Shown here: one piece after another, positions 8,896 through 18,282 of the stretch | How positions within the stretch are numbered: the first letter of the stretch is position 1 | Layout of the letters: each line of letters starts with the position of its first letter | NCBI GenBank assembly: GCA_963759735.1 | Contig: CAVXAF010000005.1 | Coordinates: forward strand, 62,001 to 126,000 | Direction: 5' to 3' | Source: Hyphomicrobium_A sp963759735 | GTDB taxonomy: Bacteria; Pseudomonadota; Alphaproteobacteria; Rhizobiales; Hyphomicrobiaceae | DNA: 64,000 bases | The notes under the pieces: model-generated | Seen by the model: the letters and a program-made list of their open reading frames with translations, nothing else | Told to the model about the DNA's origin: nothing | Databases searched by the model: none | Position numbers and translations under genes: made by a program

Positions 8896-9513
8896 ATGAA
8901 GATTGCTCGCCCCGGCTCACGCCGCACCGCCGCCGAAGGTTACCTGGACGGCCAGCTCCTCATCGCCATGCCGGTGATGTCCGATCCGCGTTTTGCACGC
9001 TCGGTTATCTACATGTGCGCACACTCGGAAGATGGCGCCATGGGCCTCATCATCAATCAGCGCGCCTCGCACATTTCGTTTCCTGATCTTCTGGAGCGGC
9101 TCGGTATCGAGCCTGCGAACGGCGGAGACGGTATCACCGAGGAAGTCGGCAGATTGTCGATCCACGTCGGCGGCCCGGTAGAGACGGGGCGCGGTTTCGT
9201 GCTCCACAGCTCCGACTACTTCGCCGAGGATTCGACGCTGCCCATCGAGGATGACGTTTGTCTTACGGCGACGATCGACATCCTCAAGGCCATCGCCGCA
9301 GGCAACGGCCCCAACCGTGCCATCCTGGCGCTCGGCTACGCGGGGTGGTCGCCAGGTCAGCTCGAAAGCGAAATTCAGGCCAACGGCTGGCTCAACTGCC
9401 CCGCCGACGCCGACCTGATTTTCGATTCCAACCTCGAGGCGAAGTACGTGCGCGCCCTGGGAAAGCTCGGGATCGACCCCTCCCACCTCGTCAGCGACGC
9501 CGGTCACGCGTAA
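8896..9513 (+). CDS. yqgE: YqgE/AlgH family protein (DUF179)
   Basis: This is a conserved cytoplasmic protein of uncertain role. The 205-residue sequence has the family pattern 'GQLLIAMPVMSDPRFARSVI', 'DGAMGLIINQ', 'VHVGGPVETGRGFVLHS' (read as IHVGG here) and 'ALGYAGWSPGQLESEI'. Family length is about 190-200, so it is complete. It converges with the long GGDEF/EAL gene, with only 25 bases between the stops. Confidence 0.92.
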   Translation: MKIARPGSRRTAAEGYLDGQLLIAMPVMSDPRFARSVIYMCAHSEDGAMGLIINQRASHISFPDLLERLGIEPANGGDGITEEVGRLSIHVGGPVETGRGFVLHSSDYFAEDSTLPIEDDVCLTATIDILKAIAAGNGPNRAILALGYAGWSPGQLESEIQANGWLNCPADADLIFDSNLEAKYVRALGKLGIDPSHLVSDAGHA

Positions 9514-9538
9514 AGCGCCGACGCCGCGGTTGTCGCCT

Positions 9539-12500
9539 CTATGCGTTGCGTCGCGGCGCGCCGGGCATCGCCTCGGCGGCATGCTCTTCCAACTTTTCCT
9601 CGCTGCCCTCTGAGGGCGGCCAAGAGACGCCCGCCAGCTTGGCGAGGCTCTCGGCCATTGCCGGCGGCAGCCCTGAGAAATCCGGCGCCGTCCTGCGTGC
9701 GGTCGGCGCGGTGCCGTTGCCGGCCCCGTTTGCAGCGGTATGAACCGCGTCTGGCCGCGGCGGCGGGGCGGCCGTCGGCGGGGGCGCGGGCGCGGCAGGA
9801 GTGCGCCGCAGTGGCGGCTGCGAAAAGGCTGGCGGCTCCACGGTGACAGGTGGTGCCGGCACCGGCATCTCGATTGCCTGCTGCATGGCAGCGAGCAGCG
9901 GGTTGGCCGGCTCGACGGCCGAGGCGGGCGGCGGGATGCCAGGCATCCCTGGGGTCAGCGGGGAGTGCTTGGGCGGATCGCTGAAGGCATCGAACGGCGA
10001 TTCAGCGCCGTTGTCCGCGTGCATGGGCTGGCCCGGGCCGGGAGCGTAGTCGTGGCCGCCATTCTGCTCGCCATGGTTGGCCAGCGGCGGCGCGCCGAAC
10101 TGCGCCGGCAGGGGCGGAAATGGGCTTGCAATCTCTGGCGGTGGTGGAGGCCGGTCAAATCCGTTGGACGGCAGGCCACCGCCAAAGCCGTTCGGCTGAG
10201 CATCGTCAAAGCCGTTGGGCGCGTGCCCCGGGAACGGTACCCGCTCCATACCGTGCATGGGCGGCGGCATCGCATGCTCGCCGTGCGAGGGCGGGGGCGG
10301 CGGCGGGGGAAAATCAGGCGAGGCAAACTCTTGCGGCAGTGGCGCGCTGAAATCGAGCGGCTCGCCGGAATCGTGATGACCAATCTGCGGCGGAGGCGGC
10401 GGCGCCATGCGCGCTTGCGGCGCTCCCTGCGGCCGCATGCGGGCACGCAACGTACTGTTGGGCAGGGCAGCCGGCGGCGCCGGCGGCCTGCTATCGGCAC
10501 GCGCTTCGCCATTGACGTGCGCAGACCCGTTCGGCATCGGCTCCGCTGCGCCATTGGTCGCGACGTTCTTGCCGCGCGTCTTGCTCTTGGCCTTGGCGCG
10601 GAACAGACCGCGCGGACGCAGCTTGTGCTCTGCCGTGCGCACCATCTTCAGAAGCTGCAGCACGTCGCGATCCGACATCGGCTCGCCGTAATAGAATCCT
10701 TGCGCGTATCCGCAGTTGATCGAGCGCAGGAAGGCGACATCGTCGGGCGTCTCGACCCCTTCCGCAACGATGCTCTTGCCGAGTTCGTGGCCAAGCGCCA
10801 CGATCGAACGCACGATGGCCGAGCCGGCGCCGCCAGTATCGCCGCTCGCCTGTACCAGCGAGCGGTCGATCTTGATGGTGTCGAACGGAAAGCGCTGCAG
10901 GTAAGCGAGCGAGGAGTAGCCGGTGCCGAAATCATCGAGCGCCAGCTCGGCTCCGGCGCTACGCAGCCATTCGAGGATCTCCGTCGCCTGCTCGGGATTT
11001 TCCATCACCAGGCTTTCGGTGATCTCGAGGCGTAGCGAGCCCTTGGGCACGATGTTGCGGCCAAGGATGTGACGGATTTCCTGGATGAGATTCTGGCGGA
11101 AGATCTGCCGGCTGGAGATGTTCACCGAGACGAACAGCGGCCGCTCCTCACGCGGCAACTCGCGCTGCCAGCGCGCCGCCTCGTGCGCGGCCCGCAGCAG
11201 GACGTGCGACCCGAGGCGGACGATAAGGTCCGACTGCTCGGCAATGGGGATGAAGTCGTCGGGGCTGATCATGCCGCGCTTGGGATGCTCCCAGCGCATC
11301 AGCGCCTCAAAGCCCGCCAGCTCCTCGGTCGGCAGGTAGATGATCGGCTGGTAGAAGACCTTGATCTGGTTCTTGGCGAGCGCCTTGCGCAGATCGCTCT
11401 CCAGCGCCACGCGGTCGTCGCGGTCGGAGCGCATCTCGGGGCGGAAGATTTCGATACGGTCGGCGCCGCCGCGCTTGGCGCGGTACATGGCGATCTCGGC
11501 CTCCTTGTAGAGGTCGAGGTGGCTCGGCGTCTGTCCGTCGTATACCGCGATGCCGATCGAGCCGGTGAGCACGATCTCCTGCCCGGCGATCTTGATGGGC
11601 GCGCGCAGAGAACGCCGCACCCGTTCGGCGATGCCGGCAAGGTCCTGCGGGCTCTGCTCGGAGACGAGCAGGATGGCGAACTGATCGCCTCCGACGCGGG
11701 CCAGCGTATCGTGCGGCCCGAGGTGGCTTTGCAGACGGCGCGCCACGGTGAGCAGCAGGCTGTCGCCGACGACGAGCCCGAACGATACGTTCACGCTCTT
11801 GAACTTGTCGATGTCGATGAAGATGACGCTCGGGCGAACGCCGTTTTCGCTCTTGGCGCGTGCGGCTGCAACACCGAGCCGGTCGAGCACCAGCTCGCGA
11901 TTGGGCAGGCCCGTCAAGCTATCGTGCACGGCATCGTGCAGCAGCCGCTCGTGCGCCCGCTTGGCATCGGTAACGTCGCGCACAAGTCCGACGCAGCGCA
12001 TGGCGCGGGCGTCCGCATTGGGTACGCTGGCCGCCTCCAGCTCGAACCAGCGGTAGCTGTTGTCGGCGTGCCGCATGCGGAAGTCGGTGCGGATGCGCGC
12101 CCAGGTGCGCTCCTGGACCGACCATAGGATCATGCGGAAGCGTTCGCGATCGCTGGGATGCAGATGCTTGATGAAGTCATCGACCTTGGTGCACAGCTCG
12201 CCGGCACCGAGGCCGAGCGCGGCCTCGATGGCGGGGCTTACCTTCACCTCATCACGCCGCGCATTCCATTCCCACACAGCCGATCCGGCTCCATCCACGG
12301 CCAGCGCGCGCAGTTGCAATTCGCTGGGCGCGGCCCCGAACAGCGGCTCCAGGGAGCGGAAGGCGAACTGCGTGACGGTGAACCCGATGAGGATGAGGAT
12401 AAGCACGAGGCCTGCAACCAGGCCCTGTACCGCCGTGTCGCCGGAGATACGACCGGTCAGCACCATGGCCGCGCCGAAGATCCAGATGAGGAACAAAATC

Positions 12501-13549
12501 CACGTCGGGATCAGTGATAGCGCGCGATCCTGCCCGCGCAGCGCCAGGAACAGCGCAAAGGCGCCGCCCACCGCGCCGATAATCATAAAAGACATGCGCG
12601 CGAAGGTAGATGCGAGGCGCGGGTCGATGACCGCCACGGCGACCAGCGTCAACTGCGCGATGATCCACACCGTGAACAGCATGCGTATGAGGCCGTGCCA
12701 GAACGCGATGCGCAGGAACACGGAAATGAAAATGACGAGACTGGCGGCGACGGCCGACTCGCTGGCCGCTCGATAGACGGCGTTGTCGCCGGGTTTGAGC
12801 TGGAACAACTTATGGAAGAAACCAAAGTCGACACACAGATACGCCAGCACGCACCAGGCAACGAGCGCAGCGCTCGGGAAGATCGCCTTGTGGTTGGCGG
12901 CGAATATCGCGGTGAGGAAGATGGCGAGCAGGCCGGTGAGGCCGAGCATGATGCCATTCATCAACAGCCGGTCGCGCGAGTAGAGCTCGAATTCGAGCGG
13001 CTTCCACAGATACAGCCGCGCGAAGCGGTCGGATGACAGCTCGACGACGTAGGTTACCGTCTGCCCCGGCTCGATGGTGATGCGGAAGATGTCGGCGCGG
13101 TCGCTCTTGATGCGCTCAGGGATGTAGCCCATCGACGGGGTCACAGCCTCGATGCGCTGAGCGTCGAGATCGGGCCACACCGCGCCTGAGCCGACGATGT
13201 TGTAGCGGGCCGCCGTGAGCCAGCGCTCGACCGGCTTGTCGGTCGGATTGGTCAGCGCGAAGACGATCCAGTTTGGACTCGTACCGGGCGTCTTGGCGGT
13301 GACCGAAATGCGCCCCGACATGCCGTCGGCGGCCGGCGCCGTCTCGACCTGCAGGCTGTCGCCGCGCGCGTCGTAGAACTCGCCAAGCGTCGTCAGCTCT
13401 ACGCGGTCCTGATCCGGCTCGATGACAATGGGCTCGAGCGCCAAGGCGGGAACCGATAGCGCAGCGAGCACAGCGAACATCGCCAGCACCATGCTGACCA
13501 CGGCGCCGGTGCCGAGCGCATGCGCGCGTCTGGGGCCAGCCGGCCTCAT
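9539..13549 (-). CDS. Very large membrane PAS-GGDEF-EAL cyclic-di-GMP protein with proline-rich tail
   Basis: The 1336-residue protein has these parts in order: signal peptide (about 1-38), periplasmic sensor-like domain (about 40-185), about seven membrane helices (about 190-405), a PAS domain (about 420-545, 'VRDVTDAKRAHERL'), GGDEF (about 550-715), EAL (about 725-985) and a 300-residue tail rich in Pro, Gly and Asn. The cyclase signature reads 'VGGDQFAILL', so GGDEF is degenerate. The EAL half keeps 'GFEALMRWEHPKRG', 'LRLEITESL' and 'ALDDFGTGYSS', so phosphodiesterase activity is the likelier output. Its ATG overlaps the acetyltransferase stop (ATGA), making it the last gene of the thrC group. 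Confidence 0.88.
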   Translation of the reverse strand: MRPAGPRRAHALGTGAVVSMVLAMFAVLAALSVPALALEPIVIEPDQDRVELTTLGEFYDARGDSLQVETAPAADGMSGRISVTAKTPGTSPNWIVFALTNPTDKPVERWLTAARYNIVGSGAVWPDLDAQRIEAVTPSMGYIPERIKSDRADIFRITIEPGQTVTYVVELSSDRFARLYLWKPLEFELYSRDRLLMNGIMLGLTGLLAIFLTAIFAANHKAIFPSAALVAWCVLAYLCVDFGFFHKLFQLKPGDNAVYRAASESAVAASLVIFISVFLRIAFWHGLIRMLFTVWIIAQLTLVAVAVIDPRLASTFARMSFMIIGAVGGAFALFLALRGQDRALSLIPTWILFLIWIFGAAMVLTGRISGDTAVQGLVAGLVLILILIGFTVTQFAFRSLEPLFGAAPSELQLRALAVDGAGSAVWEWNARRDEVKVSPAIEAALGLGAGELCTKVDDFIKHLHPSDRERFRMILWSVQERTWARIRTDFRMRHADNSYRWFELEAASVPNADARAMRCVGLVRDVTDAKRAHERLLHDAVHDSLTGLPNRELVLDRLGVAAARAKSENGVRPSVIFIDIDKFKSVNVSFGLVVGDSLLLTVARRLQSHLGPHDTLARVGGDQFAILLVSEQSPQDLAGIAERVRRSLRAPIKIAGQEIVLTGSIGIAVYDGQTPSHLDLYKEAEIAMYRAKRGGADRIEIFRPEMRSDRDDRVALESDLRKALAKNQIKVFYQPIIYLPTEELAGFEALMRWEHPKRGMISPDDFIPIAEQSDLIVRLGSHVLLRAAHEAARWQRELPREERPLFVSVNISSRQIFRQNLIQEIRHILGRNIVPKGSLRLEITESLVMENPEQATEILEWLRSAGAELALDDFGTGYSSLAYLQRFPFDTIKIDRSLVQASGDTGGAGSAIVRSIVALGHELGKSIVAEGVETPDDVAFLRSINCGYAQGFYYGEPMSDRDVLQLLKMVRTAEHKLRPRGLFRAKAKSKTRGKNVATNGAAEPMPNGSAHVNGEARADSRPPAPPAALPNSTLRARMRPQGAPQARMAPPPPPQIGHHDSGEPLDFSAPLPQEFASPDFPPPPPPPSHGEHAMPPPMHGMERVPFPGHAPNGFDDAQPNGFGGGLPSNGFDRPPPPPEIASPFPPLPAQFGAPPLANHGEQNGGHDYAPGPGQPMHADNGAESPFDAFSDPPKHSPLTPGMPGIPPPASAVEPANPLLAAMQQAIEMPVPAPPVTVEPPAFSQPPLRRTPAAPAPPPTAAPPPRPDAVHTAANGAGNGTAPTARRTAPDFSGLPPAMAESLAKLAGVSWPPSEGSEEKLEEHAAEAMPGAPRRNA

Positions 13550-14160
13550 GCGGTGTGCGCCTCCGCGTTGTCGTCGGCGCGCCCCTCGTCACTCAGCAGC
13601 GCGTGCAGAACGTGATCTTCCCACACGCCGTTGATCTTGAGCAGGCGACGGGCGAAGCCCTCGCGGCGGAAGCCGTTGCGTTCCAGCACGCGAATTGAGG
13701 CGAGGTTGTTCGGCATGGTCGCCGCCTCGAGCCGATGCAGGTGCAGGGTCTCAAAGCCGAAGCCGACGGCCGCACGTACCGCTTCCGTCATGTAGCCGAA
13801 GCCGGTGTGCGGCTTGCCGATCCAATAGCCGAATACGGCCGCCTGGGTCACGCCGCGGCGCACGTTCGACATGGTGAGGCCGCCGAGCAGCGTATCGTCG
13901 GCTTCTGAGAAGATGAGGAATGCATAGCCGAGGTCCTCGCGGGACTCGCGCTGGTAGTGGCGTACGCGGCGGCGAAAGGCGCTGCGGGACAGCTCGTCGC
14001 GCTGCCAGACCGGCTCCCACGGCGTCAGGTGATCGCGGCTCATGGCACGCAGTTCGGCCCACTGCGCGTAATCGCCCATCGCCGGCGCTCGCAGCCACAC
14101 CCCACGGCCTCGCAGCGTGACGGCGATGTCGGGAGCGTTGGTGGATCGCAGGAATGCCAT
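13546..14160 (-). CDS. GNAT N-acetyltransferase, RimJ/RimL-like
   Basis: The 204-residue protein matches the acetyltransferase_3 family that modifies N-termini of ribosomal proteins or related targets: 'LRAPAMGDYAQWAELR', the acetyl-CoA region 'IGKPHTGFGYMTEAVRAAVG' and 'NLASIRVLERNGFRREGFAR'. The substrate cannot be told from sequence. It sits between the M16 peptidase gene (22 bases) and the GGDEF/EAL gene (4-base overlap) in one minus-strand operon. Confidence 0.88.
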   Translation of the reverse strand: MAFLRSTNAPDIAVTLRGRGVWLRAPAMGDYAQWAELRAMSRDHLTPWEPVWQRDELSRSAFRRRVRHYQRESREDLGYAFLIFSEADDTLLGGLTMSNVRRGVTQAAVFGYWIGKPHTGFGYMTEAVRAAVGFGFETLHLHRLEAATMPNNLASIRVLERNGFRREGFARRLLKINGVWEDHVLHALLSDEGRADDNAEAHTA

Positions 14161-14182
14161 CGGCTGCTTGCCCCCCGGAGCG

Positions 14183-15451
14183 CTAGGCGCCGATCAGAGC
14201 GGCAGCGCGCTCGGCGTATTTGCGCGAGCGCCGGCCGCTGCCGACAACGGATACGCAAGCTTCGCTCTCGACCAGGAAAGCGGCGAAATCGCGCGCGTCG
14301 GCGACTGTCACCGCATCGACCTTATCCATCAGCTCGGCGTTGGTCACCACACGGTTATGGGTCAGCAGGTGACGCGCCATCTGCTCGGCGCGGGCCGAAG
14401 AACTTTCCAGGCTCATCAGCAATCCAACCTTGAGCTGCGACTTGGAGCGGGCCAGTTCGGCGGCGTCCGGCGCGTGGTCCGCGGCCCGCTTCAGCTCGGC
14501 GGCGATGACGTCGATGAGCTGAACCATCAATCCCGTTCCCGTAGCGGCGTGAATGCCGAATAGCCCCGCGTCGCGCAAACTCCACGCGGTCGAGTAGATC
14601 GCGTAACAGAGGCCGCGCTTTTCGCGCACCTCCTGAAACAGTCGAGACGACATGCCCCCGCCGAACAGCCCCGAGAACACCTGCGCGGTAAAGAATCCCG
14701 CGTCCTGGTAGGAGGGACTGGGAAAACCGATCAGAAGATGGCTTTGCTCGAACGGCTTCTCCGAAACACGCACACCGCCCACATATTTGGCCGGGCGTTC
14801 CCCCGATGTTCGCCGCTCGTCAGTCAGCCCTCCGAATAGGGCTTGAGCGTGGCGAACGACATTTCCGTGGCGGACAGCGCCGGCGGCGGAAATCACCATG
14901 TTGCCAGGGCCATAGCGCCGGCCAAGGAAGCGCTTGAGGTCGCCCGCGGTGAAACTGCCCACGCTTGCGGGCGTGCCCAGAATTGGACGTCCGAGAGGTT
15001 GCTGTGGAAAGGCGGCGTCGTGCAGCAGGTCATAACCGATGTCGTCGGGGCTATCGCGGGTGGCGGCGATCTCCTGCAGAATCACCTGCCGCTCGCCCTC
15101 GAGCTCGGGACGACCGAAAGCCGAGTTCTGCAGAATATCGGCGATGAGGTCGAGAGCCACCTTCTCGTCCCCCCGCAACACGCGGGCGAAATAGGAGGTC
15201 GTCTCCATGCTGGTGGCGGCGTTGAGTTCGCCACCCACGGCTTCGATCTCCTCGGCGATCTGCTGCGCGCTGCGTCGGCGCGTACCCTTGAAGGCCATGT
15301 GCTCGAGGAAATGCGAGATGCCGTGCTCGCGCTCGGTCTCGTGGCGCGCGCCCGTACCGACCCACAGGCCGAGCGACACAGTCTCAAGGCGCGGCATGTT
15401 ATCGGTGATGATCCGCAAGCCGTTGGGAAGTGTCGTCTGCTCGATGCTCAT
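14183..15451 (-). CDS. M16 family zinc metallopeptidase, processing-peptidase type
   Basis: The 422-residue protein has the inverted zinc motif in 'GISHFLEHMAFKGT' and the downstream Glu in 'EEIEAVGGELNAATSMETTS', so this is an active-type M16B subunit. The family resembles mitochondrial processing peptidase beta and PqqL/YmxG proteins. Its ATG overlaps the thrC stop in ATGA. The thrC-M16-GNAT order is common in Rhizobiales. Confidence 0.92.
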   Translation of the reverse strand: MSIEQTTLPNGLRIITDNMPRLETVSLGLWVGTGARHETEREHGISHFLEHMAFKGTRRRSAQQIAEEIEAVGGELNAATSMETTSYFARVLRGDEKVALDLIADILQNSAFGRPELEGERQVILQEIAATRDSPDDIGYDLLHDAAFPQQPLGRPILGTPASVGSFTAGDLKRFLGRRYGPGNMVISAAGAVRHGNVVRHAQALFGGLTDERRTSGERPAKYVGGVRVSEKPFEQSHLLIGFPSPSYQDAGFFTAQVFSGLFGGGMSSRLFQEVREKRGLCYAIYSTAWSLRDAGLFGIHAATGTGLMVQLIDVIAAELKRAADHAPDAAELARSKSQLKVGLLMSLESSSARAEQMARHLLTHNRVVTNAELMDKVDAVTVADARDFAAFLVESEACVSVVGSGRRSRKYAERAAALIGA

Positions 15452-16857
15452 GCGTCGCGCTCCAGAACCGCGCGCGTGAGGCTCTCGACGTGCCCCTCGG
15501 CGACGCCGATGTCGTTGCTGATGGTCGTGAAGCGCTCTTCGGCGGTCAGCAGTCCGCAGAGGCGCTCGGGCAATGCCGGCCGGGCGCCAGTGATTGCCTC
15601 GATGGCCGCGGGGAACTTCGCCGGGTGGGCCGTGGACAGGACGATCTGCGGGGCGCCGCCCTCGCCCAATTCACGCTCGGCCGCCACGATGGCGCAGGCC
15701 GTATGCGGGTCGGCGAGATAGCCGCAAGCCGTCTTGGTGCGCACGATCGTTTCGGCGACGTCGCTCTCACTCGCAGCCGCCGCCGCGAAATCACGGCGCA
15801 TGACATCGCCGAGCGAGCCCAGATCGAAGCTTCCCGTTTCGCGCAGCGCCCGCATCTTGGCCCGGATCAGCGGCGCGTCGCGACCCGACGCCTCGAACAG
15901 GTAGCGCTCGAAATTCGAGGAGATCTGGATGTCCATCGATGGCGAGGAAGTGGCGACAACTTCGCGCATCTCATAGGTGCCCGCATGCAGCGTGCGCGGC
16001 AGGATGTCATTTACGTTCGAGGCGATGACCAGCTTGTCGATCGGCAGGCCCATGCGCTTGGCGACATATCCGGCGAAGATGTCGCCGAAGTTGCCGGTCG
16101 GCACGACGAACGAGACCGGCCGATGCGGCGCCCCCAGGGCAGCGGCGGCAACGAAGTAGTAGGTCACCTGCCCTGCGATGCGGGCCCAATTGATGGAATT
16201 GACGCCGGCCAGCGACACGCGATCGCGGAAGCCGTGGTCGTTGAACATCGCCTTCACCAGCGACTGGCAATCATCGAAGGTGCCGTGCACGGAGATGGCG
16301 TGCACGTTCGCCTCGGTCGGCGTCGTCATCATGCGCCGCTGCACGTCTGAGACGCGGCCCTCGGGGAAGAAGATCGCCACGTCGACGCGCGGCGAACCCC
16401 GGAACGCCTCGATGGCGGCGCCGCCGGTGTCGCCAGATGTCGCCCCGATGATCGTCGCCCGTTCCCCGCGCGCTGCCAGCACGCGATCCATGAGGCGCGC
16501 CAGAAGCTGCATCGCCACGTCTTTGAAGGCGAGCGTCGGGCCGTGGAACAGCTCCAGGACCCAGCGGTTGCTTCCGATCTGGACAAGCGGCGTCACGGCC
16601 GGATGGCCGAACCCGGCGTAGGCTTCGGCGGTCATGCGGCGCAGCTCATCGCGCGGGATGGCGCCGCCGGTGAACGGATAGATCACCTCCACGGCCACGT
16701 CGGCGAACGGCATGCCGGCGAACGAGGCGATTGTCGCCGGCTCTAGCGTCGGCCAAATCTGCGGCACGTAGAGGCCGCCGTCGCGGGCGAGACCGGCCAG
16801 CACCACGTCTTCAAAGCCTAATGGGGGCGCCTCACCTCTGGTCGAGATGTAGTTCAA
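15448..16857 (-). CDS. thrC: Threonine synthase
   Basis: This PLP enzyme turns O-phosphohomoserine into threonine. The 469-residue protein starts 'NYISTRGEAPPLGFEDVVL', has the PLP lysine in 'HGPTLAFKDVAMQLL', the SGDTGGAA phosphate loop ('GATSGDTGGAAIEAF') and 'PTGNFGDIFAGY'. I chose the TTG at 16857 because GGAGAAC lies 7 bases upstream and the family starts here; the longer frame up to 16950 adds unrelated residues. With thrB at 5.9 kb the window holds two of the threonine steps. Confidence 0.9.
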   Translation of the reverse strand: MNYISTRGEAPPLGFEDVVLAGLARDGGLYVPQIWPTLEPATIASFAGMPFADVAVEVIYPFTGGAIPRDELRRMTAEAYAGFGHPAVTPLVQIGSNRWVLELFHGPTLAFKDVAMQLLARLMDRVLAARGERATIIGATSGDTGGAAIEAFRGSPRVDVAIFFPEGRVSDVQRRMMTTPTEANVHAISVHGTFDDCQSLVKAMFNDHGFRDRVSLAGVNSINWARIAGQVTYYFVAAAALGAPHRPVSFVVPTGNFGDIFAGYVAKRMGLPIDKLVIASNVNDILPRTLHAGTYEMREVVATSSPSMDIQISSNFERYLFEASGRDAPLIRAKMRALRETGSFDLGSLGDVMRRDFAAAAASESDVAETIVRTKTACGYLADPHTACAIVAAERELGEGGAPQIVLSTAHPAKFPAAIEAITGARPALPERLCGLLTAEERFTTISNDIGVAEGHVESLTRAVLERDA

Positions 16858-16994
16858 CGCGAGTTGTTCTCCATGCGAAAATGCCCTGGGTACCCTAGGG
16901 CCCACGGCGCAGTGCCACAAGCAAACGGCGGGCTCGCGGCTGGTCTCCACACAGGCTAGTGGCGGTTAACCCCAATACACTGGCTCCGCTACTG

Positions 16995-17780
16995 CTATGC
17001 CGTCGGCTGCCGCCAGCGTCCTATCGCGAACGCGATGAACACTGCCACCAGAGCGGCCGCCAGCCCATACCAAGTCAGCGCGTACTCCAGATGCCGGTTG
17101 GGCAGCTCAAGCCGCGTGACGCCGCCCTTCGGCCAGCCGCCCGGAGCTACCGGCTCGGCCTCGGCGTCCACGACATAGCGATGCACGCGCGCCGCACCGC
17201 CATCGCCGGCAGCGGAGGACATGGCGTCGATGTCGCGCCAGTACCAGATGTTGCGGACCGGATCGTTGGCCGGGACGAACATCGTCTGCGCGTCGCCCTG
17301 TCGCAGCAGGCCGACGATGTGCACATCGCCTGCAAGCTGTCCCGCCACGCGCCGCGCGGGATCCTTCAGGTCGTTGGGAACGAAGCCGCGGTTGACGAGC
17401 GCGAGGCTTCCGTCGGCCAACTGCAAGGGAGTGATGATGTAGAAGCCAGGGCCGTGCACGCTGTCGAGGGCGTACAGGTGTATCTCGCGGTCGTTGAGCA
17501 GCCGACCGTCAACGGCGACCCGCGTATATTCGACGTTGTCGCCGCGCGCGGCGCGCTCCTCCGCCACCGACAACGGTACCGGCTCCGCATTCACCCGCGC
17601 GCCGATGGCGGCGATGAGCCCTTCCTTCCAGGCCAGCCGCTGCATCTGCCAGTTGCCGAGCGATATGAGAAGCGCCAGGCCGGCGAGCGCCGCCACCCCC
17701 GGCCACAGCAATCGCTTATCGCGGATCGTTCGCAGCATCTCAGGCGCGCTCGGGTGCCGGCTGACGGGGTGAACGCTCAA
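16995..17780 (-). CDS. SURF1 family cytochrome oxidase assembly protein
   Basis: SURF1 helps insert heme a into subunit I of the aa3 oxidase. The 261-residue protein has a membrane helix near each end ('LAALVAVFIAFAIGRW' at the C-terminus), 'GNWQMQRLAWKEGLIAAI' and 'HGPGFYIITPLQLADGSLAL' followed by 'NRGFVP'. The probable start is the TTG at 17780, which overlaps the DUF983 stop as TTGA; ATG 17740 is an alternative. It is the last oxidase gene before thrC, separated from it by 137 bases. Confidence 0.88.
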   Translation of the reverse strand: MSVHPVSRHPSAPEMLRTIRDKRLLWPGVAALAGLALLISLGNWQMQRLAWKEGLIAAIGARVNAEPVPLSVAEERAARGDNVEYTRVAVDGRLLNDREIHLYALDSVHGPGFYIITPLQLADGSLALVNRGFVPNDLKDPARRVAGQLAGDVHIVGLLRQGDAQTMFVPANDPVRNIWYWRDIDAMSSAAGDGGAARVHRYVVDAEAEPVAPGGWPKGGVTRLELPNRHLEYALTWYGLAAALVAVFIAFAIGRWRQPTA

Positions 17781-18196
17781 TCACGCGAGACGCGTCCTTC
17801 TTCGGCCTTGTTGCGGTACTGCAGGGCGATGAGCAGCCCTTTGAGAAAGCGCAGCAGTCCGAGCGCCAGCAGTGGCGTGCCTAGTCCCCACAGCACCACG
17901 TGCACCCACGTTGGCGGTTCGTAGGTGAACTCAACGTACAGCGCCATGCCGCAAACGAGGAAGCCGAGGATGAAAATGCCGAACACGGCCGGCCCGTCGC
18001 CGGTGTCGATGAAGCGGTAGTCGAGGTCGCAGCTCTCGCACTTGCCGCGCATCTCGAGCACGTTCTTGAACAGCCGTCCGTTGCCGCAGCGTGGGCAGCG
18101 CGCCGTCGCGGCAACGTAGAGCGGCGAAACGGACCGTGGCTCCAAGGCGCGGGCTCCTTTGCTGGGTCGTGGCTGGGCTGAAGACAGGAGGCCCAT
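17777..18196 (-). CDS. DUF983 zinc-ribbon membrane protein
   Basis: This small conserved protein belongs to the oxidase operons of alphaproteobacteria. It has two CxxC pairs ('ARCPRCGNGRLF' and 'GKCESCDLDY'), likely binding zinc, then two membrane helices ('VFGIFILGFLVCGMALYVEF' and 'VLWGLGTPLLALGLLRF'). The role is unknown; a part in oxidase assembly is suggested by its fixed place between ctaE and SURF1. The ATG at 18196 is used here; an in-frame GTG at 18214 is possible. Confidence 0.85.
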   Translation of the reverse strand: MGLLSSAQPRPSKGARALEPRSVSPLYVAATARCPRCGNGRLFKNVLEMRGKCESCDLDYRFIDTGDGPAVFGIFILGFLVCGMALYVEFTYEPPTWVHVVLWGLGTPLLALGLLRFLKGLLIALQYRNKAEEGRVSRD

Positions 18197-18203
18197 AATA
18201 GCA

Positions 18204-18264
18204 CGGGGCGGCACGATGGCCGCCCCGCTGAGAAGACTGCGACGAAGAGGCGGCTAGCCGCCTC
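18204..18264. repeat. Two inverted repeats between ctaE and DUF983
   Basis: A 9-bp inverted repeat (CGGGGCGGC / GCCGCCCCG, 18204-18227) and an 18-bp perfect palindrome GAGGCGGCTAGCCGCCTC (18247-18264) lie in the 86-base gap. Neither has a good T-run, so they may act as RNA stabilisers or attenuators within the long oxidase transcript. Function not shown. Confidence 0.55.
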
Positions 18265-18282
18265 GCGCCGATCGATAGGGCC

